In this document: in pieces, positions 37,104 through 46,689 of the stretch | Layout of the letters: each line of letters starts with the position of its first letter | Position numbering within the stretch: the stretch's first letter is position 1 | DNA from: Xanthomonas cassavae CFBP 4642 | GTDB lineage: Bacteria; Pseudomonadota; Gammaproteobacteria; Xanthomonadales; Xanthomonadaceae | Direction of reading: 5' to 3' | Assembly (NCBI RefSeq): GCF_000454545.1 | Contig: NZ_CM002139.1 | Location: 1,023,899-1,087,898 of the forward strand | DNA length: 64,000 nt | Translations under genes and position numbers: made by a program | The notes under the pieces: model-generated | What the model saw: only the letters and a program-made list of their open reading frames with translations | What the model was told of the DNA's origin: nothing | Database searches by the model: none

Positions 37104-38624
37104 GTGACTCAGGCTCAGATTCGCAAGGTGGTCATCGCCGGCGGCGGCACGGCTGGCTGGATCGCCGCCGGCGCGCTCTCGCACCAGTTTCGCGACGTGC
37201 TCGACATCACCCTGGTGGAGTCCGAGCAGATCGGCACGGTGGGGGTCGGCGAATCGACGGTGCCGCCGATCCGCACCTTTCACCGGTTCCTGCAGATCGA
37301 CGAGCAGGAATTCCTGCGCGAGGTAGCGGGCACCTTCAAGCTCTCGATTTCCTTCGAGCATTGGTTGCGCCAGGGCGATCGCTATATCCACCCGTTCGGC
37401 ATCACCGGGCAGAGCACCCTGGTGTGCGCGTTCCATCATCTGTGGCTGGAAAGCCGGCGCCGCGGCATGGGCGGCAGCTTTGGCGATTACTGCCTGGAAA
37501 CCGTGGCCTCGCGCGTGGACCGCTTCGCCTTGCCGCGCGAGCCGGCGGTCAATTACGCCTACCACCTCGATGCCGCGCTGTACGCGCGCTTTCTGCGCAC
37601 GCGCAGCGAGGCCTGTGGCGTCACGCGCATCGAGGGCCGGATCCAGCAGGTGACGGTGCATCCGGACAGCGGCGATGTCGCCAGCCTGGTGCTGGAAGAC
37701 GGGCAGGTCATCGCCGGCGATCTGTTTATCGATTGCAGCGGTTTCCGCGGCCTGTTGATCGAGCAAACCCTGCACACCGGCTACGAAGACTGGAGCCACT
37801 GGCTGCCGTGCGACCGCGCGGTGGCGGTGCAGACGCATGCGCTGGGCCCGCCGGTGCCGTACACGCGCGCCATCGCCCACGAAGCCGGCTGGCGCTGGCA
37901 TATTCCACTGCAGCACCGGCTGGGCAACGGCCTGGTGTTTTCCAGCCGGCACCTCTCCGACGACGAGGCGCACGCCAAGCTGCTGCGCGACGTGGCCGCC
38001 CCGGCGGTGAAAGACCCCTGGATGGTGCCATTTCGCACCGGCCGCCGGCTCAAGGCCTGGAACAAGAACGTGGTGTCGCTGGGCCTGGCCAGCGGCTTCA
38101 TCGAGCCGCTGGAATCCACCAGCATCCACCTCACCATCTCGGCGGTGGTGCGGCTGCTGACGCTGTTCCCAGCGCAGGGCATCGCGCCCTCGCAGGTGCA
38201 GCTGTTCAACGATGTCAGCCGCGCCGAGATGGAGCACGTGCGCGATTTCGTCACCTTGCACTACCACGCCACCCAGCGCGAGGAACCGCTGTGGCGGCAA
38301 TGCCGCGAGATGGAGCTGCCGGAGTCGCTGGCGGTGCGCCTGCGCGCGTGGCGCGAGCGTGCGCACGCCTGGCAGGCGGCGGACGAGTTGTTCCGGGTCG
38401 ATTCCTGGACGCATGTGCTGATGGGCCAGGGCTTGATGCCGGAACAACATCACCCGCTGACACGCGCGTTTTCCGACCAGGATCTGCAACGCCTGCTGGA
38501 CGGCATCGCCCAGCCGATCCAGCACGCGGTGGAGCAGTTCCCCTCGCAGCAGGCCTTCATCGAACGCTATTGCAAGGCAAGGCCGGAAGTGTGGGGAGCG
38601 CGCACGCCAGTCATGGCCCGCTAG
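37104..38624 (+). CDS. FAD-dependent tryptophan-halogenase-family protein
   Basis: A 506-residue flavoprotein with the FAD-binding IAGGGTAGWIAAGAL at the N-terminus, the GVGESTVPPI segment, and GWRWHIPLQ, the WxWxIP-type signature of flavin-dependent halogenases that blocks ordinary monooxygenase chemistry. The GTG start at 37104 follows AGGAG; the open frame extends upstream without homology. Members of this subfamily beside TonB receptors are not proven tryptophan halogenases and the substrate is unknown. A separate flavin reductase would be required. Confidence 0.93.
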   Translation: MTQAQIRKVVIAGGGTAGWIAAGALSHQFRDVLDITLVESEQIGTVGVGESTVPPIRTFHRFLQIDEQEFLREVAGTFKLSISFEHWLRQGDRYIHPFGITGQSTLVCAFHHLWLESRRRGMGGSFGDYCLETVASRVDRFALPREPAVNYAYHLDAALYARFLRTRSEACGVTRIEGRIQQVTVHPDSGDVASLVLEDGQVIAGDLFIDCSGFRGLLIEQTLHTGYEDWSHWLPCDRAVAVQTHALGPPVPYTRAIAHEAGWRWHIPLQHRLGNGLVFSSRHLSDDEAHAKLLRDVAAPAVKDPWMVPFRTGRRLKAWNKNVVSLGLASGFIEPLESTSIHLTISAVVRLLTLFPAQGIAPSQVQLFNDVSRAEMEHVRDFVTLHYHATQREEPLWRQCREMELPESLAVRLRAWRERAHAWQAADELFRVDSWTHVLMGQGLMPEQHHPLTRAFSDQDLQRLLDGIAQPIQHAVEQFPSQQAFIERYCKARPEVWGARTPVMAR

Positions 38625-38657
38625 CCATCCCGGGTTGGATCACCGCCATCTGCTGCG

Positions 38658-39665
38658 CTACAACCGCATCAGGTCGGCGCCGACCACGATCGGGCCGGCG
38701 TAGTGCGTGCGTGCGCCCTCGCTCCACATCGCATCGGTGATCGATGGGTCGCCACCAGGCACGAAGTGGGTGAGTACCAGCAGTTTCGCGTGGGCAGCGG
38801 CGGCGATCCTGCCGACTTCCTCGCTGGTGGAATGGCTCTTGAGCAGATGGTCGAGCAAGGTCGGGGCGTTGTCGCTGGTCTTGAGCATTTTTGCCAGCGC
38901 GGGCAGGTGCATCACCTCATGCACCAGAACATCGGTGCCCCTGGCAAATTCGGCCAGTGCCGGCAGATAGCGCGTGTCGCCGGAGAACACCACGCTGCGG
39001 TCGCGTGCCGCGAAGCGGTACGCAAACGCCGGCTTGAGCGTGTAGTGGTCCACCAGGGCAGCGGTGACTTCCACCTGATCGTTCTGCAGCACCGTGCCGG
39101 GCTGGTCGAACTCGTGCACATGGATCAACGGCCGGAATGGCGGGCGTCCCTCCTCGCGCATGCGCGCCTCGATGTCGGTGGCATTCATCGCCACGAACGC
39201 ATCCACCATCGCGCCGATGCCCGGTGGCCCGTACAGATGCACCGGCGTCTGCAGGCCACTGGCCCAGGCCAGCCACACCACGTTGAGCAGGTCGGCGTTG
39301 TGGTCGGAGTGATGATGGGTCAGGAAGATATCGCGCAGTGCCGGCAGCGCGATACCGGCCTTGGCCAGCTGCTGCGCGACACCGTTGCCGCAGTCGACCA
39401 GGTAGGGCTGCCCGTCGATCACCAGGGCATTGGCGGCCGCTGCACGCAGCGGCGACGGCGTCGGCCCGCCCTTGGTGCCCAGCAATACCAGTACGCTGCC
39501 CTTGGCCGGAAACGGTGCAGGCGCCGCCGCGTTGCCATTTGCGCGCACCTGGCTGGCGCCGGAGCTGGACGCTGCCGCGAGCGGGCCGACCATGCTCACT
39601 ATCCCGGCGGACGCTGCCAGCTGCAGCAGCGCCCGACGGGAGCACGACATGAGGGGTTCGGGCAT
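38658..39665 (-). CDS. Exported metallo-beta-lactamase-fold hydrolase (RNase Z/arylsulfatase-like)
   Basis: The 335-residue protein has a Tat-like signal (SCSRRALLQLAASAG). The zinc motif HHHSDHNAD lies about residue 117, with further ligands in VVFSGDTRY and LVLTHFVPGG. The long form resembles MBL-fold enzymes annotated as RNase Z-like or alkyl/arylsulfatase-like. Export through Tat suggests a periplasmic hydrolase rather than RNA processing. AAGGA precedes the start. It converges with the halogenase gene, 33 bases apart. Confidence 0.92.
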   Translation of the reverse strand: MPEPLMSCSRRALLQLAASAGIVSMVGPLAAASSSGASQVRANGNAAAPAPFPAKGSVLVLLGTKGGPTPSPLRAAAANALVIDGQPYLVDCGNGVAQQLAKAGIALPALRDIFLTHHHSDHNADLLNVVWLAWASGLQTPVHLYGPPGIGAMVDAFVAMNATDIEARMREEGRPPFRPLIHVHEFDQPGTVLQNDQVEVTAALVDHYTLKPAFAYRFAARDRSVVFSGDTRYLPALAEFARGTDVLVHEVMHLPALAKMLKTSDNAPTLLDHLLKSHSTSEEVGRIAAAAHAKLLVLTHFVPGGDPSITDAMWSEGARTHYAGPIVVGADLMRL

Positions 39666-39888
39666 TAGGATTCCTTGGGCGCACCGGAAGGAAAGAGTGT
39701 GCCGTCAGCGGCGCCGTGTCGCCATCGCGGGTTGCCTGCCTGCCCGGCCGAGACTGCAGACTGGCGTCGACGCAGCAGATGCAGCATCCCCGCACCCGAG
39801 CCATCTGTACGTGCCGGTGCGGGGGCAGTCTGCCTGCTGAAGCGCACGCATACAGGCATCGCACGGCGCACCGCACCTTGCGCGTGCG

Positions 39889-40293
39889 TCAAAGCCGGTG
39901 CGCGATGAAGTCGGCCAGTGCTGGCGAGCGATAGAAGTCCATGCATTGGGCGAAGATGGCGTTGAATAGCCCGCGGCGTGCTTCGTCCTTCATCGGCATG
40001 GTCTTGTTGCCGAAATCCGCGGTGCTGGCGTCGACAAAACGATTCAGGCGATCGGTCGCCCCAGTCTTGGCATTGTCCATCGCGTAGGTGGTCAGCAGAT
40101 ACGAGCGGTCGCGCAACTGATCGTCTGCCTACTTGCCGCTCCGTACGTAGGTGTGATCCAGGCAGCACTGCAGCGCATAGGCTTTGACGTCGTCCCGATT
40201 GGCCGGCTTGCCTGCTGCCAGCGCGTTGCCTTGCAACGCCATCGTTGCCAGAGCAAGCGCCCACAACGCGCAGCGATGATGATGAAACGGCAT
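39889..40293 (-). pseudogene. Tai4-like secreted immunity-type protein, interrupted by an in-frame TAG
   Basis: The frame from ATG 40293 (preceded by GGAGG) encodes a 134-residue secreted protein: leader MPFHHHRCALWALALATM, then KAYALQCCLDHTYVRSGK, a TAG at 40129-40131 (codon 55), then DQLRDRSYLLTTYAMDN and the C-terminal CMDFYRSPALADFIAHRL. The length, leader and paired cysteines, with a C-terminal CxDxYxSxxLxxF pattern, resemble Tai4-type immunity proteins of type VI amidase effectors. No cognate effector is present. If the TAG is real the product stops after 54 residues. Confidence 0.6.
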
Positions 40294-40485
40294 GGCAACC
40301 TCCAGAAGTCAGTGCCAAGTCTGCCTGATTCTGCGGGCCTGGCGCAGCGGGCCGGTGTTGTACAAGACGCATCGTGCTGCAGGACGCCCTTGCCGCAGGC
40401 AATGGCCCTGCGCATGGTGCGGCACCACCGAAACCGCAGGCACTGCCACGGAATGCGCGAGATGACATCACCGGCAACAGGCCGC

Positions 40486-41230
40486 ATGGCGGCCGTGCGC
40501 TAGGCCTTGATCGCGCTGCTGGCGCTGTCCACCGGTGCACATGCCCGGCATCCGCAGTATCCGCCGCGGTCGCGGCCTCCGGCTGGCTCGCAGTGCCCGG
40601 TGGCCGAATTGCCGGCGGAAGAGGGCAGTACGCAATGGCAGGGCATCACCCATTTTCGCGATGCGGGCAGCGTGCTCGCGATGGATACCGCGGTACGGCG
40701 ACGACGCTGCAAGTCCATGACGCCACCGGCCGCGTGCAGTTGGCAGCGGTCGAACTGGGCGGCGGCTTGCTCGGCTTTCATGGCGTGGAGCGCGCCGACC
40801 TCAATGGCGACGGACGTGCGGATTACGTGGTGACATTGGGGAGTGGCGGCGTTGGCCTGGCCGGCGGCAATGCGTGGCGCACGGTAGTGCTCCCGCAAGG
40901 TGATCGTTACCGTGCGCTGCGTGTGCCCACCCACGAACCCAGTGACGAGGATGACCGGCGCGTACCCAGACGCAGCGGCTGCGCTGCTGCAGCCGTCGGT
41001 GATCACCGCCGACCCGGCTGCCACGCGCGACCACCGCTGGCATACCTTCTGGGTGCATCGGTTACTGCGCTTCCAGGAGACGCGTGCGACGGAGGTGAAC
41101 ACGGCATTGCCTGGCTTGCCGAACTGGATTCTCTACGCGCATCGTGCAGGCAATAGCGCCCCGACCATCTTGCTGGGCAAGGCCGCGAAAGCACAGCTGT
41201 GGAATGGACGCATCGCGCGAACGCGTCACC
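40486..41230 (+). pseudogene. Secreted FG-GAP/VCBS-like protein, multiply broken
   Basis: A leader-like start (MAAVR, TAG at 40501-40503, then LIALLALSTGAHA) leads to a Cys-containing region. The frame shifts near 40682-40700, after which GVERADLNGDGRADYVVTLG shows an FG-GAP/VCBS-like calcium-binding repeat. It shifts again near 40950-40990 into PSVITADPAATRDHRWHT and PGLPNWILYAHRAGN. The 3' end is unclear. At least three lesions; the intact family is unknown to me. Confidence 0.7.
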
Positions 41231-41350
41231 GCCTTGCCGTAGTTGCGTCAGCCCATCGGGTGCATCGACCGCGGTCGATAAGGAGCGCCCGCTGGCGACG
41301 CATCGGGTGTGTCCGGCCGGGACGCAGCCACCGAGCCGCCACGCAGGCGA

Positions 41351-41380
41351 ACGTGGCAGGCGACGCCGCGCCTGCCACGT
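41351..41380 (-). terminator. Strong hairpin downstream of the serine protease gene
   Basis: A perfect 12-bp stem ACGTGGCAGGCG/CGCCTGCCACGT with a six-base loop starts 11 bases beyond the protease stop codon. There is no following T run, so it may be a Rho-independent-like terminator or a 3' stabiliser. Confidence 0.55.
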
Positions 41381-41390
41381 GCGATCTTGC

Positions 41391-42788
41391 TTACTGCCCG
41401 AAGAACGTGGAGATCGACGAATACACGTCGGAGAAGCGCGAGTAGTAGTCCGGATCGGTCTGCGCCGTGCAGAGCGAATACCCGCCGTACAGGCCGCCGC
41501 GCAGCTGATACGCGCCCCCGCTGGCGATGGTGAACAGGCCCGAGCCGGACGAGCCGCCTTCGGTGACGCCGTCGTTCCAGACCACGCGATACAGCGGGCT
41601 CTTGCCGTCGATGGAGGTGTTCAGCCCGGTGACCGTACCCAGCGAATATTTCTTGACGTCGCCGGAGGGGTGGTGGATGCCCACGATCGACGTACTGGTC
41701 GAACCGATCGCCGCGCTGTTCCAGGCCGCGTAGAACGCGCCGCTGGGCGGTGCGGTCTTCAGCTCCAGCAGCGCGGTATCGCGCGTGGTGTTGGCATGGC
41801 GCAGGAACGCGCCGCCGGTCAGCGTGGTCGCCTGCGAACTGGCGGTGTTGCCGTTGCAACTGGCTGCGTCGTAGAACCAGTAGGTCTGCAGCGTGTTGGC
41901 CACCGTCTGCGTGCTGATGCAGTGCGCGGCGGTCCAGAACAGGTTGCGCTTGGGCGTATTGGTGTTGTTGAGCAGGGTGCCGGTGCACAGGAACGAGCCC
42001 TGGCTGGTGGTGAACACCATGCGCGCCACCGCCTTGGCAGCGCTGGTGAAGCCGGCAGTGGGGTTGGCGCGGCAAACGATATCGTTCTGGCACGCATCGC
42101 TTTCGCCAATGGCAATGGTCATCATGTCGCGCGGGCTGGCGGTGGGGCTGATGTCCAGATGCGACAGCTGCGGGACGCTGAGGCTGAAGTTTTCCGGATA
42201 CAGGCCGGCCGGCAGCGAGATCTCCACCAGCAGGTTGTCGCCATTGACCGTCGGCGACCAGCCGATCGCATCACCGGTACCGACAAAGCTGGCGCCGGAT
42301 TGCTCGAACACGCGGCCGTCGTCGCCGGCAAAGCGCAGCGTCACCCGCGACGGATCGCCCGGCGTTGCGCCAGCACCGCGCACCACCAACGCCGCGCGTA
42401 GCGAGGCCGCCTGCGCGGAGCCGAGCTTCAAGGTGGCAACGCGCGAACCATCGCTGGCCATCTGCCAATCCAGCTTGGCCAGGTTGACGAGCGGCTGCGG
42501 CACGGCACGCGAAAAGCCGATCTGCAGCGGCTGCCCATGCTTGACTTGCGCAATGCGCTTTTCGCGCACGCTGCCGAGTTCCTTGCTGCTGGGCGCGGCC
42601 AGCAGCACCACGCGTGCGGGCAGGATGCCGCCACGCAGGCTTGCCGACTGCAACGTCGCTGCGCCGAGCTTGGCCGCCTGTGGCGCAGTGCTCACCGGTG
42701 CAGCATCCATCTCGGTGGGCGGCGCAGCCAGCGCGGAGACGGAAACAGCGGAGAACAGCGCGAGATACAACGCATTCTTGCGAATCAT
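41391..42788 (-). CDS. Secreted trypsin-like serine endopeptidase (lysyl-endopeptidase-like)
   Basis: The 465-residue preproprotein has a signal peptide (LALFSAVSVSALA-A), a propeptide of about 200 residues, and an S1 domain. The catalytic triad is His289 (WTAAHC), Asp337 (DTALLEL) and Ser414 (GGSSGSGL). Cysteines in ACQNDIVC and SFLCTG suggest disulfides as in Achromobacter protease I. Specificity cannot be settled, but the family cleaves after Lys or Arg. It is likely a type II-secreted virulence-type protease; the upstream 440 bases hold its promoter. Confidence 0.93.
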   Translation of the reverse strand: MIRKNALYLALFSAVSVSALAAPPTEMDAAPVSTAPQAAKLGAATLQSASLRGGILPARVVLLAAPSSKELGSVREKRIAQVKHGQPLQIGFSRAVPQPLVNLAKLDWQMASDGSRVATLKLGSAQAASLRAALVVRGAGATPGDPSRVTLRFAGDDGRVFEQSGASFVGTGDAIGWSPTVNGDNLLVEISLPAGLYPENFSLSVPQLSHLDISPTASPRDMMTIAIGESDACQNDIVCRANPTAGFTSAAKAVARMVFTTSQGSFLCTGTLLNNTNTPKRNLFWTAAHCISTQTVANTLQTYWFYDAASCNGNTASSQATTLTGGAFLRHANTTRDTALLELKTAPPSGAFYAAWNSAAIGSTSTSIVGIHHPSGDVKKYSLGTVTGLNTSIDGKSPLYRVVWNDGVTEGGSSGSGLFTIASGGAYQLRGGLYGGYSLCTAQTDPDYYSRFSDVYSSISTFFGQ

Positions 42789-43232
42789 GGGTAGTCCTTC
42801 TCGTCAGGGAACGGCAGGCTGTGGCGGGGGCCAGGGCCTGCGGCGCCATCGTTGGCGCCAGACGAGACTAGCGAATGTCTACAACTGAATATGTGCTTAA
42901 AATCTCTTTCAGAGATGATCAATCGTTAAAGCGATAGTCGCCTTCACGCGACTTGCGTTGCCAAGCTTTGCGAACGTTGTGCAGGTTCGATCGCGTCGCA
43001 GTGCAGGCAGGGCGCAAGGCTCGGCGATGCTGGCACAGCGCTGCAGTGGCCTGCGTCAGGGATGCTTGCGGTGTGGGATGTGCCGGTGTGTCGTGGCAGG
43101 GCGACGCCGGAGCGCGCCAAGCCATGCGCGCTGATCGCACGCTCGAGGCGTGCAAGATCGGCCGCACCTCGGTCGCATGGCAGCACCGGCAGAAGGCGAC
43201 AGCCCAGCGCTCGATCTCTGGCGAGAAGCGGG
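42789..43232. other. Promoter region of the serine protease, partly AT-rich
   Basis: A 444-base gap. The part at about 42880-42935 is distinctly AT-rich for this genome and contains the inverted repeat ATCTCT-TTC-AGAGAT (42902-42916). The rest shows no recognisable gene. Confidence 0.5.
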
Positions 43233-44615
43233 CTACTCCAGCGCATCGCTGGCGCGGAATTCGGTCGAGCGCCCGCCGACCTTCAGGAAGGCCAGTACCG
43301 CCAGGCCGACCGCCAACCATGCCATTCCGCCGAGCTGCGCATGCCGGTCCGCATTGACCAGCACATACGCCAGAATCACGCTGCCGATCAACGGCACCAC
43401 GCCATGCAGGACTAGGCGGCCCTGCCGGCGGAAGTGCCAGGCCACTGCGACATGCAACAGCACGAAGGCGGTCAGCGCGCCCACATTGCACAGCGACGAC
43501 AGCAAGGCGATCTGGCCGACGAAGACTTCGCCCAGCACCATGCTCAGCGCCGCTACCAGCAGGATGGCGCGTTGTGGCACGCCGGTGCGGGGATGGATAT
43601 AGCGCAGGAACGCCGGCAATTGGCGATCGCGCGCCATGGCGAACAACAGCCGCGAGGTCGCCGCCTGCGCCACCAATGAATTGGCGATTGCCGCGCTGAT
43701 GGCCACTGTCAGCGCAATCACGATCTGCAGCCATGGCCCGGCGATCAGGTGGCCGATCTCGAAAAACGCATCGTTGGACGCCTGCTCGTTGGGGTAGCGC
43801 AGCAGGGTAGGTTGCAGCAGGGCCGCCAGCCAGGTCTGCAGCATGAACAATCCGGCTACCAGCAACAAGGCCAGCAAGGAGGCGCGGCCGACCACGCGGT
43901 TGCCGCCACGGGCCTCCTCCGACAGCGTGGAAATCGCATCGAAGCCCAGGAACGACACCACCGCCACCGACAATGCGCTGAAGATCAACTGCGGCGAGAA
44001 TGCCTGCGGGTTGTAGAACGGGCGCAATGACCAGTGCGCGCCGTTGACGCCACGCTGGATCGCCAGCGTCGCCAACACCACGAACACCGCCAGCACCACC
44101 AGCTGCGCATACAGAAACACCCGGTTGGCCCGCGCGGTGGTTTCGATCCCGCGCAGGTTGACCACGGTGTTGAGCACCACGAAGAACGCGATCCACGCCG
44201 GCTGCGGTACCGACGGCAGCACGTTGTGCATCGCGTTGGCGCCGACCACGTAGAGCAGGGTGGGCACCAGCAGATAGTCGAGCAGGATCGCCCAGCCGGC
44301 CAGGAAGCCCATACCGCTGCTCAATCCGCGTCCTACGTAGGCATACACCGAGCCGGCCACCGGAAACGCCTGCGACATCTGCTGGTAGCTGAGCGCGGTG
44401 AACAGCATCGCCACAAAGCCGACCAGATAGGTGAGCGGCACCATGCCCGCGCTGATGTCGAATACTCCTCCGAAGATCGAAAATGGCGCGGTGGGCACCA
44501 TGAAGACCAGCCCGTAGATCAGCAGGTCCTTCAGCGTGAGCTGGCGCTTGAGCTCCTGCGTATAGCCAAAACGTTCCAGCGCAGCCGCATCGCCGCGGCG
44601 GGGGGTATCGGTCAT
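43233..44615 (-). CDS. APC-family amine/amino-acid permease (PuuP-like)
   Basis: A 460-residue, 12-helix permease. The first helix region LKDLLIYGLVFMVPTAPFSIFGG and AVAGSVYAYVGRGLSSGMGFLAGWAILLDYL-like text align with the PuuP putrescine importer group. It probably imports an amine or amino acid with protons. It is divergent from the LuxR-solo gene with 188 bases between. A permease of this type beside oryR/pip is conserved in plant-associated bacteria, so it may import the plant compound or a related amine. Confidence 0.9.
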   Translation of the reverse strand: MTDTPRRGDAAALERFGYTQELKRQLTLKDLLIYGLVFMVPTAPFSIFGGVFDISAGMVPLTYLVGFVAMLFTALSYQQMSQAFPVAGSVYAYVGRGLSSGMGFLAGWAILLDYLLVPTLLYVVGANAMHNVLPSVPQPAWIAFFVVLNTVVNLRGIETTARANRVFLYAQLVVLAVFVVLATLAIQRGVNGAHWSLRPFYNPQAFSPQLIFSALSVAVVSFLGFDAISTLSEEARGGNRVVGRASLLALLLVAGLFMLQTWLAALLQPTLLRYPNEQASNDAFFEIGHLIAGPWLQIVIALTVAISAAIANSLVAQAATSRLLFAMARDRQLPAFLRYIHPRTGVPQRAILLVAALSMVLGEVFVGQIALLSSLCNVGALTAFVLLHVAVAWHFRRQGRLVLHGVVPLIGSVILAYVLVNADRHAQLGGMAWLAVGLAVLAFLKVGGRSTEFRASDALE

Positions 44616-44803
44616 GCAGGGTGTCCGCTGTCAGGAAGGCCGGGGTCGATGCGGGCGCGGGCGCCGGGGATGCCGATGCTGCAGCGCAGCTGTGTGACCG
44701 GCATGGTGACGATAATGTGGCCGGCGAGCCCATCCACTGGTAAAAATGCTAGGTTTTCCGTGCTGGATACGTCCAGTGCCTCTGGTGGCCGCGAAGGAAT
44801 CCC

Positions 44804-45568
44804 ATGTTCGACACACTGGCCAGCCTGGGCCGCGATCTGCAGGCGCTGCACACGCTCAATGCCTGCCTGGATCGGGTGTTCAGCGACGTGTGTGGGTTGG
44901 GATTCCAGTCGGTGGTGTACGACTACGCCCCGGTGCCGCTGAGCATGGAGGGCGCGTTGATCACCCCGACGGTGTTCATGCAGCGCAATGCGCCTGGCGA
45001 CATGCAGCATGTCTGGTGCGAGCACGGCTATTACCAACATGACCCTGTTCAGCAGCGTGCCACGCGGCGGACCACGCCGTTCGTGTGGTCCTATCGCACC
45101 GATGGCGACTGCGACGGCGTGGAATACGTCGGCGGCCAGCATCGGCAGGTGACGCGCTATCTGTGCGATAGCGGCATGGGCACCGGTGTCACCGTGCCGC
45201 TGCATCTGCCTGGTGGCGCGTTTGCGACCTTCAGTGGGGCGGTGGATGCAGTGGCTGCAGAAGCGCCGCGCCTGGCCGAAGCCCAGCTGTCGCCGTTCCT
45301 GCTGCTTGCGCACGCCTTTCAGGCACGTGCCCAGGAGTTGCTGGATCCGCAGGAACGCCGCTGCCACCACATCGCGCTGACCCGGCGCGAGCGCGAATGC
45401 CTGCAGTATTCGGCCAAGGGGTTGACCGCCAAGAGCATCGCTGCCGCGCTCAACCGCTCCACGGCCACGGTGAACCTGCACCTGAACTCTGCCGCGCGCA
45501 AGCTGGGTGCGCGCAATCGCGTCGAGGCAGTGGTGCGCGGTATGCACTATCGGTTGCTGGAGCCATAA
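44804..45568 (+). CDS. oryR: LuxR-solo regulator of the plant-signal-responsive OryR/XccR subfamily
   Basis: The 254-residue regulator has an N-terminal autoinducer-binding domain and a C-terminal LuxR helix-turn-helix (LTRRERECLQYSAKGLTAKSIAAALNRS). At the positions that are Trp57 and Tyr61 in TraR it carries Met67 and Trp71, with Asp80 conserved (HVWCEHGYYQHDP). This W-to-M and Y-to-W pair is the signature of plant-associated-bacteria LuxR solos that respond to plant compounds instead of acyl-homoserine lactones. No luxI gene is present. pip follows downstream with a lux-type box between. Ethanolamine-derived compounds are ligands of the Pseudomonas relative PipR. Confidence 0.95.
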   Translation: MFDTLASLGRDLQALHTLNACLDRVFSDVCGLGFQSVVYDYAPVPLSMEGALITPTVFMQRNAPGDMQHVWCEHGYYQHDPVQQRATRRTTPFVWSYRTDGDCDGVEYVGGQHRQVTRYLCDSGMGTGVTVPLHLPGGAFATFSGAVDAVAAEAPRLAEAQLSPFLLLAHAFQARAQELLDPQERRCHHIALTRRERECLQYSAKGLTAKSIAAALNRSTATVNLHLNSAARKLGARNRVEAVVRGMHYRLLEP

Positions 45569-45645
45569 GGGCTTCAGAGGGGCCGACCGGACTGCCGGCC
45601 ACCCATGTGCGCCGCACCCGACGCGGCAGTCCTGAAACAGCGCAA

Positions 45646-45665
45646 ACCTGTGAGATTTGCCAGTT
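45646..45665 (+). promoter_or_regulatory. lux-type box upstream of pip
   Basis: ACCTGTGAGATTTGCCAGTT, 20 bases, is an imperfect palindrome of the lux-box class and sits 61 bases before the pip start. Comparable boxes control pip in Xanthomonas through OryR or XccR. Confidence 0.8.
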
Positions 45666-45725
45666 AACGCCGGGCCGGCTGCCCGCTAGGCTCGGCGCTC
45701 ATCATTGCCGCAGGCAGCGCAGGTC

Positions 45726-46667
45726 ATGCAGTCCACCGAGGGTTACGTCGAATTTCGCGGTTATCGCACCTGGTACCGCATCACCGGCGACCTGCGCAGC
45801 GATGCCTGTCCGCTGATGGTTGCCCACGGTGGTCCGGGATGCACGCACGACTATGTCGACAGCTTCAAGGACCTGGCCGCCAGCGGGCGTGCCGTGATTC
45901 ATTACGACCAGCTCGGCAATGGCCGCTCCACCCACCTTCCCAATGCCGACCCTGCGTTCTGGACGGTGGGTCTGTTCCTGGATGAACTGCAGCGCCTGAT
46001 CGACCATCTGGAGCTGTCGCAGTACGCGCTGCTCGGACAGTCCTGGGGCGGGATGCTTGCGGCCGAGCACGCGGTGCGTCGGCCCAGCGGGCTGCGTGCG
46101 CTGGTGATCGCCAATTCGCCGGCTTCCATGGGCCTGTGGCGTGCGGCCGCACTGCGCCTGCGCGGCGGCCTGCCCGAGCAGGTGCAGGCGGCACTGGACG
46201 AACACGAGGCCGCCGGCACGCTGGACCACCCGGCGTATCGGGCCGCAAGCCAGGCGTTCTACGCGCGTCATGTGTGCAGGGTGCTGCCATGGCCCGACGA
46301 GGTGGCGCGCACCTTTGCCGCCATCGAGGCGGATCCCACCGTGTATCACGCCATGAATGGCCCCACCGAATTCCATGTGGTCGGCAGCCTGCGCAACTGG
46401 AGCATCATCGAGCGCCTGCATCGCATCATGGCGCCTACGCTGGTGCTGTCCGGCAAGTACGACGAAGCCACGCCGGAGACCGTGGAGCCTTATGCGCGGT
46501 TGATTCCGGACGCGCGCTGGCACGTGTTCGCCAACTCCAGCCACATGCCGCACGTGGAAGAACGCGCCGCCTGCATGCGCCTGGTCGGCGATTTCCTCGA
46601 TGACCACACGCCCTGGCCCGGCCGGGAACGTGTGCAGATACCGGCACTGGTCGCGCGCGCTGTCTGA
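45726..46667 (+). CDS. pip: Proline iminopeptidase
   Basis: A 313-residue S33 alpha/beta hydrolase that releases N-terminal proline from peptides. Motifs: [10 protein letters not shown] (oxyanion hole), [13 protein letters not shown] (nucleophile Ser), [12 protein letters not shown] (acid) and [10 protein letters not shown] (His). The start at 45726 gives the standard length. It is the target gene of the OryR/XccR regulator and lies downstream of a lux-type box. In Xanthomonas it contributes to virulence. Confidence 0.95.
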   Translation: MQSTEGYVEFRGYRTWYRITGDLRSDACPLMVAHGGPGCTHDYVDSFKDLAASGRAVIHYDQLGNGRSTHLPNADPAFWTVGLFLDELQRLIDHLELSQYALLGQSWGGMLAAEHAVRRPSGLRALVIANSPASMGLWRAAALRLRGGLPEQVQAALDEHEAAGTLDHPAYRAASQAFYARHVCRVLPWPDEVARTFAAIEADPTVYHAMNGPTEFHVVGSLRNWSIIERLHRIMAPTLVLSGKYDEATPETVEPYARLIPDARWHVFANSSHMPHVEERAACMRLVGDFLDDHTPWPGRERVQIPALVARAV

Positions 46668-46689
46668 GCCCGGGATACTACGGAAGGAT

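Noticed and set aside
37104..38624. Calling this gene a tryptophan 7-halogenase (prnA)
   Set aside because: Family motifs are present, but members beside TonB receptors are a separate group with no shown tryptophan activity.
44804..45568. A canonical AHL quorum-sensing receptor
   Set aside because: The AHL-contacting Trp and Tyr are replaced by Met and Trp, and no synthase gene is present.
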